A stretch of DNA of 12,077 nt from an uncultured Prevotella sp. (GTDB lineage Bacteria; Bacteroidota; Bacteroidia; Bacteroidales; Bacteroidaceae). Made by a program: the position numbers and the translations under genes. The stretch's first letter is position 1. The number at the start of each line of letters is the position of its first letter. Shown piece by piece: positions 1 to 7,970 of the stretch. Where the stretch lies: contig CALZAP010000015.1 in assembly GCA_945614335.1 (NCBI GenBank), positions 1-12,077 on the forward strand, given 5' to 3'. Under the pieces are notes generated by a model. That model did not search any database. It was not told the origin of the DNA and worked only from the letters and a program-made list of their open reading frames with translations.

Positions 1-314
1 ATAATCATTCCGTCAAACTTTTCGTCTTTCATATCCTCAAAGTCACGATAGAACATCATCATGTGTTCAATAGGTGTGTTTTTGGGAGTATGGCTTTTAA
101 GTTTCATGAAAGAGATGTCGAGCTGTAGCGGGGTGTTTGAAAGGAGTCTGACGAGGTCAGTCTCTGTAGTAATCTTCAATGGCATGAGATTAAGCACGAC
201 AATTTTCAGCGGGCGTATATCCTGAGTAGTGGCCCTTGAATTGTCCATCACGAAAATGTTTTCTTTCTTAAGCAGCTCAATAGCGGGCAGCTTGTCTGGT
301 AGTCTTAATGGCAT
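1..314 (-). CDS. metA: Homoserine O-acyltransferase (MetA), 3' truncated by window edge
   Basis: MetA transfers an acyl group (succinyl or acetyl) to the hydroxyl of homoserine, the first committed step of methionine synthesis, in the cytoplasm. The reading frame from ATG 314-312 is open to the window edge and gives about 104 residues. These match the N-terminus of the MetA (HTS) family closely: [15 protein letters not shown], then [48 protein letters not shown] and KFDGMI. The catalytic Cys and His and the residue that separates acetyl-CoA from succinyl-CoA users lie beyond the edge, so the acyl donor cannot be decided here. The ATG is preceded by an A/T-rich leader without a Shine-Dalgarno sequence, usual for Bacteroidota. 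The gene starts 24 bp after the PP2C stop codon on the same strand, with no terminator visible, so read-through from the signalling operon is possible. Confidence 0.93.
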   Translation of the reverse strand, partial: MPLRLPDKLPAIELLKKENIFVMDNSRATTQDIRPLKIVVLNLMPLKITTETDLVRLLSNTPLQLDISFMKLKSHTPKNTPIEHMMMFYRDFEDMKDEKFDGMI

Positions 315-338
315 TTCAATTATATGTTAAATAAATGT

Positions 339-1091
339 TTATTCAATCCTTATTACGCAAGTCGACACATTGTCGAATCCTCCTGAGTCGATGGCAGCCT
401 GGCACATTTGCAGTGCGTCGCATCCTATTGCGAGCAGTTGCTCGATGTTTTCGTCTTCCACCATGTCGTTCATTCCGTCTGAGCATAGCATGAATACATC
501 CCCATGCCTTATGTCGTCTGTGATTTCGAATATGTCGAGGTATGAGTAGTCACAGCCGGCTCCTATGCAATTTGTGATGGCGTTTGACCCGCATTCCGGT
601 CCATATAGTGCATGCATGGAGTGGTCTGTGGAAATCTGCGAGAGCTTGTTGTCCCTTAGCCGGTAAATTCTGCTGTCGCCGCAGTTTATCCAGAACACAC
701 TTTTGTCGTAGACGATGATACCCGTTAGTGTTGTTCCCATATTTTTTGTTTCCGGCATAAGTTCACCTTTTGTGTTTATGGTGGCGTTGGTTGAGTTCAC
801 CCATTCCATCATAGCCTCGCAGAACTGTGCGGAAGTTAGTTTGGCAGGCAGGTCACCAATAAAGAAATGCAGGCTTGCGAGCACTTCCTGACTTGCCACT
901 TCCCCTCCATTGTATCCCCCCATACCGTCAGCCACGGCCATTACAAACCTGTCGCACTTGTCGAGTTCGATTTCGGTCCTGTAGCTTTCGTCCCTCACAT
1001 ACTTGTTTCTTACAAGTATCATGTCTTCATTGTTTAGCCTTACCAAGCCAACGTTGCTTGAGGCTGTGATAGCGAATTTTTTTATCGTCAT
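339..1091 (-). CDS. PP2C-family protein Ser/Thr phosphatase
   Basis: This is a 250-residue, single-domain, metal-dependent (Mn/Mg) phosphatase of the PP2C/PppA/Stp type. It should remove phosphate from Ser or Thr on substrates of the neighbouring kinase. Visible family motifs in order are RLNNED (residues 18-23), ADGMGG (54-59, metal-binding Asp55), MGTTLTG, NCGDSRIYRL, SDGMNDMV (Asp205) and GGFDNVS near the end (Asp240-Asn241). All the acidic metal ligands expected of an active enzyme are present. There is no signal peptide or membrane segment, so it is cytoplasmic. It is the last gene of the kinase/AAA+/FHA operon. Its ATG follows the FHA gene stop after only 5 bp, which suggests translational coupling. 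The length is typical for a minimal bacterial PP2C. The identification is firm; its substrates are inferred from context. Confidence 0.95.
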   Translation of the reverse strand: MTIKKFAITASSNVGLVRLNNEDMILVRNKYVRDESYRTEIELDKCDRFVMAVADGMGGYNGGEVASQEVLASLHFFIGDLPAKLTSAQFCEAMMEWVNSTNATINTKGELMPETKNMGTTLTGIIVYDKSVFWINCGDSRIYRLRDNKLSQISTDHSMHALYGPECGSNAITNCIGAGCDYSYLDIFEITDDIRHGDVFMLCSDGMNDMVEDENIEQLLAIGCDALQMCQAAIDSGGFDNVSTCVIRIE

Positions 1092-1096
1092 GTCAG

Positions 1097-1672
1097 TTAG
1101 TGTTTGCTTACTTTGTTAATAATAACCTGCAGGTTTACATTGGCAATGGTCACGAGATCACCATTGTTGAGAGTCATTCCCACGTCAGGCACGAGTTTTC
1201 TCTTGTTGAGCATCGTGCCGTTGGAAGAGTGTTTGTCCATAATACTCCATCCCTCGCCCTTTCTGTAGAAGAGCTGTGCATGCACTCCTGAGACATATTT
1301 GTTCTGTGCGAACATTGCGCTGTACGGTCCCTGTCTTCTGCCTATCACCGCACCGTTCACAGCCTGAATGTCGATGTTCAGTTGCCTGTTCACGAGCGAC
1401 AGGGTTGGTATAGTCATGTCGACGAGCGAAGACGACATGTCAGCCTTTGACAAGGATACGGCAAGCGGTATTGAGAAATGTTCCGACATGGTGGTCTGCT
1501 GGTTACGCTGTTCTATTTCTTCGGCCGAAATCATCATTTCGCCGCATAGTGTACATCGTCGTCCAGTGCCCACATGACCGCATTTCTCGCAGTACATCAT
1601 CTTCTTGCCACATTGGTCGCAATAGTGCGACCCTGGGTCGATTTCTTCCTTGCAATATGGACAAATTATCAT
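1097..1672 (-). CDS. Zinc-ribbon/FHA domain phosphothreonine-binding adaptor
   Basis: This 191-residue protein joins two zinc ribbons to a C-terminal FHA domain. The ribbons use Cys4/Cys7 with Cys18/Cys21 and Cys28/Cys31 with Cys40/Cys43. Residues 45 to about 85 look like a linker rich in Ser, Gln and Glu. The FHA domain spans roughly residues 90-188 and keeps its diagnostic residues: Gly111-Arg112 (the phosphate-contacting Arg), SGVH (128-131), and SSNGT (149-153) followed by LNKRKL. FHA domains bind phosphothreonine peptides, so this protein is the likely reader of marks made by the kinase encoded two genes upstream. There is no membrane segment or signal peptide. The gene sits 44 bp downstream of the AAA+ gene behind a very A/T-rich leader, and 5 bp before the phosphatase gene. 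Its binding partner is inferred, not shown; the Thr-rich N-terminus of the kinase is one candidate. Confidence 0.93.
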   Translation of the reverse strand: MIICPYCKEEIDPGSHYCDQCGKKMMYCEKCGHVGTGRRCTLCGEMMISAEEIEQRNQQTTMSEHFSIPLAVSLSKADMSSSLVDMTIPTLSLVNRQLNIDIQAVNGAVIGRRQGPYSAMFAQNKYVSGVHAQLFYRKGEGWSIMDKHSSNGTMLNKRKLVPDVGMTLNNGDLVTIANVNLQVIINKVSKH

Positions 1673-1716
1673 ATTCTATATATATATTAATAATGTGGAG
1701 AACGATATCTTTCGCC

Positions 1717-4700
1717 TTAAAAGTCTGGGATATCCTCCGTTGTTATTGTCTTGTAAGTATCATTCGTTATGTCTTCCGGATCCATGTCGGCCACCCTTTC
1801 CGACAGTTGTCCGATGATTTCGTCGAGCATGGTCCTCATATCCCTTGCGTTACCGAAAGAAGATGTTTTTGTCATTACCTTCTGGCAAATCACTCCCATC
1901 ATCTTGAACTCAGCCGACGGTTCGAACACGAAGTCTTCCTGTGCCGCCATTTTCTTTATGATGGCCAGCAGCTCGTCTTCGTTGTAGTCTTCAATGTTCA
2001 TCTTATGGGTGAACCTGCTTGCGAGTCCTTGGTTTTCGCCGAGGAAAGCATCAATTCTTTCCTTGTATCCGGCAATGATGACCACAAACTTTCCCCTGTC
2101 GTTTTCCATTCTTCTCATCAGGGTGTCCACTGCCTCGTGTCCGTACTGGTCGTCTCCACCGTTACATAGTGTGTAAGCCTCATCAATAAACAGCACACCT
2201 CCCATTGCCTGGTCGCAGTATTTGTTTACGATTTTCGGAGTCTCTCCCATGTATTTTCCCACGAGTTGTGACCTGCCCACCTCTATCACGTTTTTCGATG
2301 GCAGAATGTCCATGCTTTGCAGCAGTTCTCCCATGAGCCTTGCCAGCGATGTCTTTCCTGTTCCCGGATTTCCTGTCAGCACGAAGTTCATGTTCATCTG
2401 CTGCACTTTACCTACGCCGCTTGCCGACCTTTGTTTCAGGAACATGCTCTGCACGGCGAGTCTTCTTATGAGGTTTTTCACCGACCTCATTCCGACGAAG
2501 GCGTCGAGGTCGTTTAGCACTTCGTCGAGTGGTCGTTTCTTTCCACCTTGTCCCACGCTCACGTCGTCGGCAATGATTCTGTACATATCTTCCTTTCCGA
2601 GCTGTTTCGAGCCCATCTCCTCCACAAGCCTTCTGCTTTGTCTTTCCACTGCTTCGTCGAAGAGTTTTCTTGCCTCACGTGCGTTTCCGAAGTTATGGTC
2701 TTTCCTGAGGCAAATTTGTTCAAACATCCTGTGAATCGTTGCCTTGGTGTCGTCGTCCACAGTATACTGTCGAGCGCTTGCCATGTTGAGGAAGATGTCG
2801 GTAAGCTCTTCCACGTTATAGTCGTCGAAGTGTATGGTCTGGGTGAATCGGCTCTTGAGTCCTGGGTTGGAGTCGATGAAGTCGTGCATCTGCTGTGTAT
2901 ATCCAGCCACTATGCACACAAACTTTCCCCTGTCGTCTTCCAGTCGTTTCAGCAGTGTGTCGATGGCCTCGGAGCCGAAAGAGTCCTGGTCGCTTGACTT
3001 TAGCGTGTAAGCCTCGTCGATAAACAGCACACCTCCCATGGCAGAGTCCACAAGTTGGTTTGTCTTTATTGCCGTCTGTCCGCTGAATCCCGCCACGAGG
3101 CTGCTTCTGTCAGCCTCCACGAGTTGTCCTCTCGACAGCACTCCGAGCGTTTTGAGCACCTTGGCCATTATTCGTGCCACGGTAGTCTTGCCAGTGCCCG
3201 GATTTCCTGTAAATACATAATGTTTACCCTGGAATGTGTCTCTTTCCCCGCGTTGTATCTGCAAGTTGATAAACGAGGCGAGATTTGCCACTTCCTCTTT
3301 CACGCTTTCCAGTCCCACGAGTCCGTTCAGTTCCTTCAGGCAGTCGGTATAGTCAACGGTTTGCGGTCTGTCGTACGGCACGTCCTCCTCGACAATGGTC
3401 ATGAGTTCGTCGTTGCTGAGCGCGTTGAGGTCGCTCTTTTCAAGTCTTTCCGCCTGTAGTTTGCATATCTGGTCGAAGAGCTGTCGCATGGCCCTTCCAT
3501 TGGCGAAGTTCTTGTCCCTGTGCTCATACAGGTCTCTAATGACCGTCTTGGCCTTGTCTTCCGCCTTTGGCGAGAACAAGTATTTCTTGTCGTCAGCGAA
3601 GGTGAGCATGATTTTGAAGAGCTCTTCGGGCGTGTAGTCGTCGATGTTGAGGAAATAGTTGAACCTGCTTTTGAATCCCGGGTTTATTCTGAAGAGGTTG
3701 TCCATCTCCATTCTGTATCCCGCCACTATGCAGACAAATTTTCCCCTGTCGTCTTCCATTCTCTTCATCAGTTTTTCCAAGGCCTGTGCTCCCTGTTGGT
3801 CTCTTTCTCCCGTTTGGTTCACAGGGGCGAGAGTGTATGCCTCGTCCACGAAGAGTATTCCTCCCATGGCCTTGTCACAGAGTCTGTCCACTACTTTTGG
3901 TGTCTCTCCTTGGTAAGGGCTCACCATTTTCGCCCTGTCCACTTCCACCACATGTCCGCTGTCGAGATATCCTATGGCTGCGAGTATTTCCCCGAGTTTT
4001 CTGGCGATAGTGGTTTTTCCGGTTCCCGGATTACCTGTGAGCACCACATGCATAGCCATTTTTTCGCTTCCACCGAGTCCACGTTCCTTTCTTTCAATAC
4101 CGTTTTTCACGGAGTATGCTATTTCCCTTACAGCCTTTTTCACCTCATCCATTCCGATAAACCTGTCCATCTCTGCAAGTATATCGTCGAGCGACTTTTC
4201 TTCCGGCACATATCCCTTTATGTCGTCAGGTTCCACCACATGGGCCTCTTCTCCCCTGCTGATGAACGAAGTGAAGATGTCCTCAGCCACTTTCGTAGCC
4301 TCGTGTGCAAATCCGAACGACTCGTCTTTCTTCTTCACCCTGTATTTGAAGTATCTTGCGAGTTTGTGTTCTGCCTCCAAGGAGAAAGAGTCTATGCCAT
4401 ACTTTTCCTTTAGCACATTTCGGCATATTGTCGTTAGTTCCTTGTATCCGGGTGTAGGCAGGAAGAACTTGTACTTGAACCTGTTGCTCACCGAGGGATT
4501 GTTGGTGAGGAAGTCCTCGAGTCCCTTTGTGAGTCCGGATATGATGACAATGGGGTCGTCGTCCCAATGGTCCATTTCCACGAAAAGCTTGTCGAGCGGG
4601 TTCACCTGGTTGGAATATCTGTCCGGCAAGAGTTTCTGGACGTTGTCGAAGAACAGTATTCCCCCTTTGGCCTTCTTCACGTTGTCGTCCCAAGAGTCAA

Positions 4701-5034
4701 CAAACCTCTGGTAGTCCACGGCGTCCACCAGTGTGAGTTTCGACTTTGGAATAATCTTGTGCTGGAAGAAGTAGTCTCTGATGACTTCAGCGAGCATTGT
4801 CTTTCCCGTACCGGTTTCACCTATTATAATAGCATTGACGCTGAGTCTCACCTTAGCCACATCCTTTCTTGAATGAAGGAATGTATAAGTGTCGACCACC
4901 GACCGCAGCTGCAGTTTCACGTCGTCAAGTCCTACGAGCTTCACCAGCATGTTGTTGGTGGCCATAGGCTTTCCACACCATCGGCAAAACCTTGCAATCT
5001 GCCTGTTTTCCTTATGACAATGTTCACATTTCAT
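1717..5034 (-). CDS. Zinc-ribbon protein with four tandem CbxX/CfqX-type AAA+ modules
   Basis: This 1105-residue ATPase begins with a zinc ribbon (Cys3, Cys6, Cys17, Cys20) followed by four AAA+ modules. Walker A motifs are GETGTGKT (72-79) and three copies of GNPGTGKT (334-341, 610-617, 888-895). Walker B motifs are ILFFDN (126-131), ILFVDE (393-398), VLFIDE (669-674) and VLFIDE (947-952). Modules 2-4 belong to the CbbX/SpoVK/EccA family: each has the GG(I/V)LF(V/I)DEAYTL signature, a GKFVxIxAGY strand, an SRF arginine (457, 729, 1007), and an aromatic-x-Gly pore-loop candidate (YQG, FSG, YMG). Module 1 is diverged, with Asn for the catalytic Glu at 131. Relatives such as CbbX thread and remodel protein substrates as hexamers. 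Here one chain carries four modules, so a different ring make-up is likely. No membrane segment is seen. The start overlaps the kinase stop (ATGA). Its target is unknown. Confidence 0.93.
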   Translation of the reverse strand: MKCEHCHKENRQIARFCRWCGKPMATNNMLVKLVGLDDVKLQLRSVVDTYTFLHSRKDVAKVRLSVNAIIIGETGTGKTMLAEVIRDYFFQHKIIPKSKLTLVDAVDYQRFVDSWDDNVKKAKGGILFFDNVQKLLPDRYSNQVNPLDKLFVEMDHWDDDPIVIISGLTKGLEDFLTNNPSVSNRFKYKFFLPTPGYKELTTICRNVLKEKYGIDSFSLEAEHKLARYFKYRVKKKDESFGFAHEATKVAEDIFTSFISRGEEAHVVEPDDIKGYVPEEKSLDDILAEMDRFIGMDEVKKAVREIAYSVKNGIERKERGLGGSEKMAMHVVLTGNPGTGKTTIARKLGEILAAIGYLDSGHVVEVDRAKMVSPYQGETPKVVDRLCDKAMGGILFVDEAYTLAPVNQTGERDQQGAQALEKLMKRMEDDRGKFVCIVAGYRMEMDNLFRINPGFKSRFNYFLNIDDYTPEELFKIMLTFADDKKYLFSPKAEDKAKTVIRDLYEHRDKNFANGRAMRQLFDQICKLQAERLEKSDLNALSNDELMTIVEEDVPYDRPQTVDYTDCLKELNGLVGLESVKEEVANLASFINLQIQRGERDTFQGKHYVFTGNPGTGKTTVARIMAKVLKTLGVLSRGQLVEADRSSLVAGFSGQTAIKTNQLVDSAMGGVLFIDEAYTLKSSDQDSFGSEAIDTLLKRLEDDRGKFVCIVAGYTQQMHDFIDSNPGLKSRFTQTIHFDDYNVEELTDIFLNMASARQYTVDDDTKATIHRMFEQICLRKDHNFGNAREARKLFDEAVERQSRRLVEEMGSKQLGKEDMYRIIADDVSVGQGGKKRPLDEVLNDLDAFVGMRSVKNLIRRLAVQSMFLKQRSASGVGKVQQMNMNFVLTGNPGTGKTSLARLMGELLQSMDILPSKNVIEVGRSQLVGKYMGETPKIVNKYCDQAMGGVLFIDEAYTLCNGGDDQYGHEAVDTLMRRMENDRGKFVVIIAGYKERIDAFLGENQGLASRFTHKMNIEDYNEDELLAIIKKMAAQEDFVFEPSAEFKMMGVICQKVMTKTSSFGNARDMRTMLDEIIGQLSERVADMDPEDITNDTYKTITTEDIPDF

Positions 5035-7970
5035 AGAATATTATTTAGAAATAGTCCGACAAGAACCACGAGAGCAAGAATGCTCCATAGGGCATAATGT
5101 ATTACAGAGTCGCTACTTACCGACTTGAATTGGTTTTTCACATCGTCGAGCACGTTAAACTTTGAGCCTTTGTAACGTATCGACTTTGTCTTGAACGTGT
5201 AATATAGCGGTTCAAGCAATGAAGACTTCATGTCGTCGTCCATCACTTCGGTTATCAGCTGTTTGTCCTCCCTGCTTTCCTTGCTGGTGTCGGTGAAGTA
5301 TGCTATAGCCACATACACTCCCTCGATTAACAGCACGACAGGAATGAAATAATCAGGGAAATTGGCGTCCACATATTTCATGGTGAATATCGGAATTGCC
5401 GCAGTGAAGAATCCTGCCACGGCAAAGAAGAAGGCGAGGAGCACTCCGAATCCATTGAAGTATGACTTCACTCCCACTATCAGTGCAGTAGGCGCTCCGA
5501 TGGTTATCAGGAGTTTGACGAATCCGTTGTCGAGAATCTCTTTCGACCCTTTTATCTGAGCCACCACGAGTGTCGCGGCAAGCACGAGGGAGAATGTGTA
5601 GAAGAGGAACTTCAGCAATTTTGTCTGCCTGCAGGCATTGATATACTCGCTTCTCACCTCTTCATATTTTCTTGCCGTTTCCTGTTTTGCCTTTATGAAC
5701 CTCCTGTAATAGTTCTGTTGTGGGTCGATAGTACCCATGGCCATAAGCCATTTTTCGAGGCTATGCTCGTAGCTGTACTCCTGCGAGAAGTCTTCGTATG
5801 GGTTTTCGTGATAGTACACCGACATCCATTGGCTAAGACAGGCTGTCCTCATCTCGTTTTTCATTTCCGCAATATCCTGAGTGTCGATGTTCGCCCCGTT
5901 GTCGAGTTCCTTTCCCGATGGCAGCAGGTATGTCGGTTTGAAGTCAAGCACCCTGCAGAACCTGTAGGCTGCGGTCCTGATGTCATAGTCGCCGAGCCGT
6001 TCCTTGTTTTCGGTGCTCTGCAGGTCGAAGCATCTGTTGAATTCGTGTATCTGCTTTGTCCAGCCATGCAGTTGGGCATAGAAGAGGAACCGTCCTTCCT
6101 TGCCGCATACGTCATCAAGTTTTTTTGCGAACTCCTTTTCGTCGAGCGACTGCCATTGCTTCAGTTTTTCCGCGAGAATGCCTCCCACCTTTGCCGGTGT
6201 ATTGGCCTCCTTAAGGTCGAAAGCCGCCGTACGGTCGACGTTGTACAGCACCTTGTATGCAAGAGTCTTGCTGTATTCCTGGCCTTCTGTCATGATTCTC
6301 AGAGCCTCGCACGCCATCTTGTCCTCGTGGCTGTACATCCAAGCCAACAGTCGTCCGTCGGTAATGCTCCTCCAGTTGTCTTCAGTCATTTCCTCATATC
6401 CGAAGCACTTTATGATGTCTCGCAGCGACCTCGACTTGTATTTTGCGAAGAAAGGCATGTCCTTGTCCATTTCGTACACTGTTCTCATGAGGGATATTTT
6501 CAGGTCGTCGTTCTGCACGCCTGTGAAATAGCCTCTCATGCGGTTTACGTCGCAGTCGGTGTGGCTTTCGAGATACACCCAGAAGTTGTCGTTGGGATTG
6601 CGCAGCAACACTTGGTAGTTGTCGGCATTCACCACTAAGGATATGGCCACGCTGTGTATGTCGTTACACTCCTGTCCTGTGATGTCGGTGTATGGCCACG
6701 AGGGGTCCATGGTGTATATGGCAGACATGAGTCCTGCATGCTGGTCCACGGGGTATTTGTTCACCACGATGTCTTTCAGCACCATTGCCGCCTTGGTGTT
6801 TCCGCAGGATTCAAACCAGTTGGCGAGTCTTCCTCCGTAGAGGTATCCCTTTGCTATTCTTTCGTTTGCGAGCAGCAGCGGGATAAGTTCCTGTACGTTT
6901 TCCGCCACGAGGTTTCTCTCCGGGTCAACCACAAAGCTCTTGTATCTGAGGAACGGCGACGTGATGTCCACTTCGGGGCTTTCTCCGAGAAACCATTGCT
7001 CCACCTCGTTGTAAGTCCATCGTTTCTGTATGTTCACCGAGGTCAGTCCCTTGATGATCATCCTCACCCTTTCCGGCAGGATGTCCACACCAGGCAGTCG
7101 CCCTTCGTTTTTTCTTTTCATTATGGTGCGTTCACCCACGTTGAACGAGCTTGCGCCTCGCCACAGCGTGAGCAGTGTCACACCGAGAGAGTAGTAGTCG
7201 GTGGCTGGCGTGAGTTCCACTATACCGTCTATCACGTCGTTATACATCTCGGGCGAGGCGTAAATGGGTGTTCGCGCCTGTGTGGTCCTGTGCAGTTCTT
7301 TCTTGTCTTTCAGCACCGAGGAGATGCCGAAGTCGCCGAGCACGAGCTGTGTGTGCTGTTCGTCGCGGAAGAAGAAGTTTCCGGGCTTTATGTCCTTGTG
7401 TATGATGTTGTTGTTGTGACAGTATTCAAGTGCAGCCGCAGCCTGCAGTGCTATTCTCCTGAACTGGTCAATATCCTGGTTGAGTTTGTATTCGTTCAGT
7501 GTCCCTCCCCTGAGATACTCCATTATCTCATAGTCGCGGTTTACACCTTCGACATACATTTTGCCGAAGTCAAACACGTTGACAATCATCTCGAAATGAA
7601 TGCCGGTGATGATTTTGAGAAGTTTTTTCTTTACTGAGAAATTAGGGTAATATATTTTCAGCACGAGTTCTTTCCCGTCCTTTTCCACGAGGTATACCTG
7701 TGCCTCTCCCGAGTTGTCGCTAAGGCATCTCAGCCTTTTATAGTAGTTGCCGTTTATCTCGAAATCGTCAGGGTCTGCCGCAGTGGCTGAGCCAGGCATG
7801 CTTCCTGCCATCCCCCTGATGGTCTTTCCGTCGTCGTCCATTCTTCCTGTCACGTCGAGAGGATCGTTGCCGATGTTCGACAAGGTCACTGCCGAAGTGG
7901 TCCTTAGAGTGGTGTCGAGCGTGTCGTCAGAGATATTACCGCCGCTTGGTATTATTGTAGTTTCATCCAT
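5031..7970 (-). CDS. Membrane-anchored Ser/Thr protein kinase with large helical extension
   Basis: This 979-residue eukaryotic-type kinase has four parts. Residues 1-70 are a Thr-rich, apparently disordered N-terminus. Residues about 75-330 are the kinase domain, with a short Gly loop (SGEAQVYLV), Lys105, HKDIKPGN (191-198, catalytic Asp193), DFG (213-215), a PIYASPE segment ending at Glu241, Asp258 and Arg317. The helix-C Glu is not obvious. Residues about 340-780 form a region I cannot assign to a family, which looks alpha-helical. Residues 785-979 contain membrane segments near 785-804, 817-834, 841-864, 875-893 and 959-976. The catalytic domain should face the cytoplasm with the protein in the inner membrane. 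It lacks the PASTA repeats of PknB-type kinases. Its ATG overlaps the upstream zinc-ribbon gene by 8 bp, and its stop overlaps the AAA+ gene by 4 bp, so translation is probably coupled. The kinase call is firm; the signal and substrates are unknown. Confidence 0.95.
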   Translation of the reverse strand: MDETTIIPSGGNISDDTLDTTLRTTSAVTLSNIGNDPLDVTGRMDDDGKTIRGMAGSMPGSATAADPDDFEINGNYYKRLRCLSDNSGEAQVYLVEKDGKELVLKIYYPNFSVKKKLLKIITGIHFEMIVNVFDFGKMYVEGVNRDYEIMEYLRGGTLNEYKLNQDIDQFRRIALQAAAALEYCHNNNIIHKDIKPGNFFFRDEQHTQLVLGDFGISSVLKDKKELHRTTQARTPIYASPEMYNDVIDGIVELTPATDYYSLGVTLLTLWRGASSFNVGERTIMKRKNEGRLPGVDILPERVRMIIKGLTSVNIQKRWTYNEVEQWFLGESPEVDITSPFLRYKSFVVDPERNLVAENVQELIPLLLANERIAKGYLYGGRLANWFESCGNTKAAMVLKDIVVNKYPVDQHAGLMSAIYTMDPSWPYTDITGQECNDIHSVAISLVVNADNYQVLLRNPNDNFWVYLESHTDCDVNRMRGYFTGVQNDDLKISLMRTVYEMDKDMPFFAKYKSRSLRDIIKCFGYEEMTEDNWRSITDGRLLAWMYSHEDKMACEALRIMTEGQEYSKTLAYKVLYNVDRTAAFDLKEANTPAKVGGILAEKLKQWQSLDEKEFAKKLDDVCGKEGRFLFYAQLHGWTKQIHEFNRCFDLQSTENKERLGDYDIRTAAYRFCRVLDFKPTYLLPSGKELDNGANIDTQDIAEMKNEMRTACLSQWMSVYYHENPYEDFSQEYSYEHSLEKWLMAMGTIDPQQNYYRRFIKAKQETARKYEEVRSEYINACRQTKLLKFLFYTFSLVLAATLVVAQIKGSKEILDNGFVKLLITIGAPTALIVGVKSYFNGFGVLLAFFFAVAGFFTAAIPIFTMKYVDANFPDYFIPVVLLIEGVYVAIAYFTDTSKESREDKQLITEVMDDDMKSSLLEPLYYTFKTKSIRYKGSKFNVLDDVKNQFKSVSSDSVIHYALWSILALVVLVGLFLNNIL

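Noticed and set aside
1678..1687. TATATATATA run before the FHA gene as a promoter
   Set aside because: No TAnnTTTG with a suitably spaced TTTG is present in the 44-bp gap. A/T-rich leaders are normal before Bacteroidota start codons.
3520..4413. Plus-strand open frame of 297 codons opposite the AAA+ gene
   Set aside because: It is a shadow of the AAA+ modules with no domain signature. The AAA+ protein with all its motifs fully explains this DNA.
4283..4693. Minus-strand open frame of 136 codons in another frame within the AAA+ gene
   Set aside because: It overlaps module 1 completely and its translation is a low-complexity frameshift product. The main frame is uninterrupted.
5718..7637. 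Long plus-strand open frames opposite the kinase gene (5718-6638 and 6654-7637)
   Set aside because: They mirror the kinase frame; the coding strand rarely uses TTA, CTA or TCA codons, so the reverse complement stays open. The translations show no recognisable domain, and there is no promoter or intergenic space.
1717..7970. Very frequent plus-strand TCGTCGA/GTCGTC words as a possible binding motif
   Set aside because: They coincide with common codon pairs of the minus-strand genes (Asp-Asp, Leu-Asp and similar with GAC codons) and have no regular spacing.
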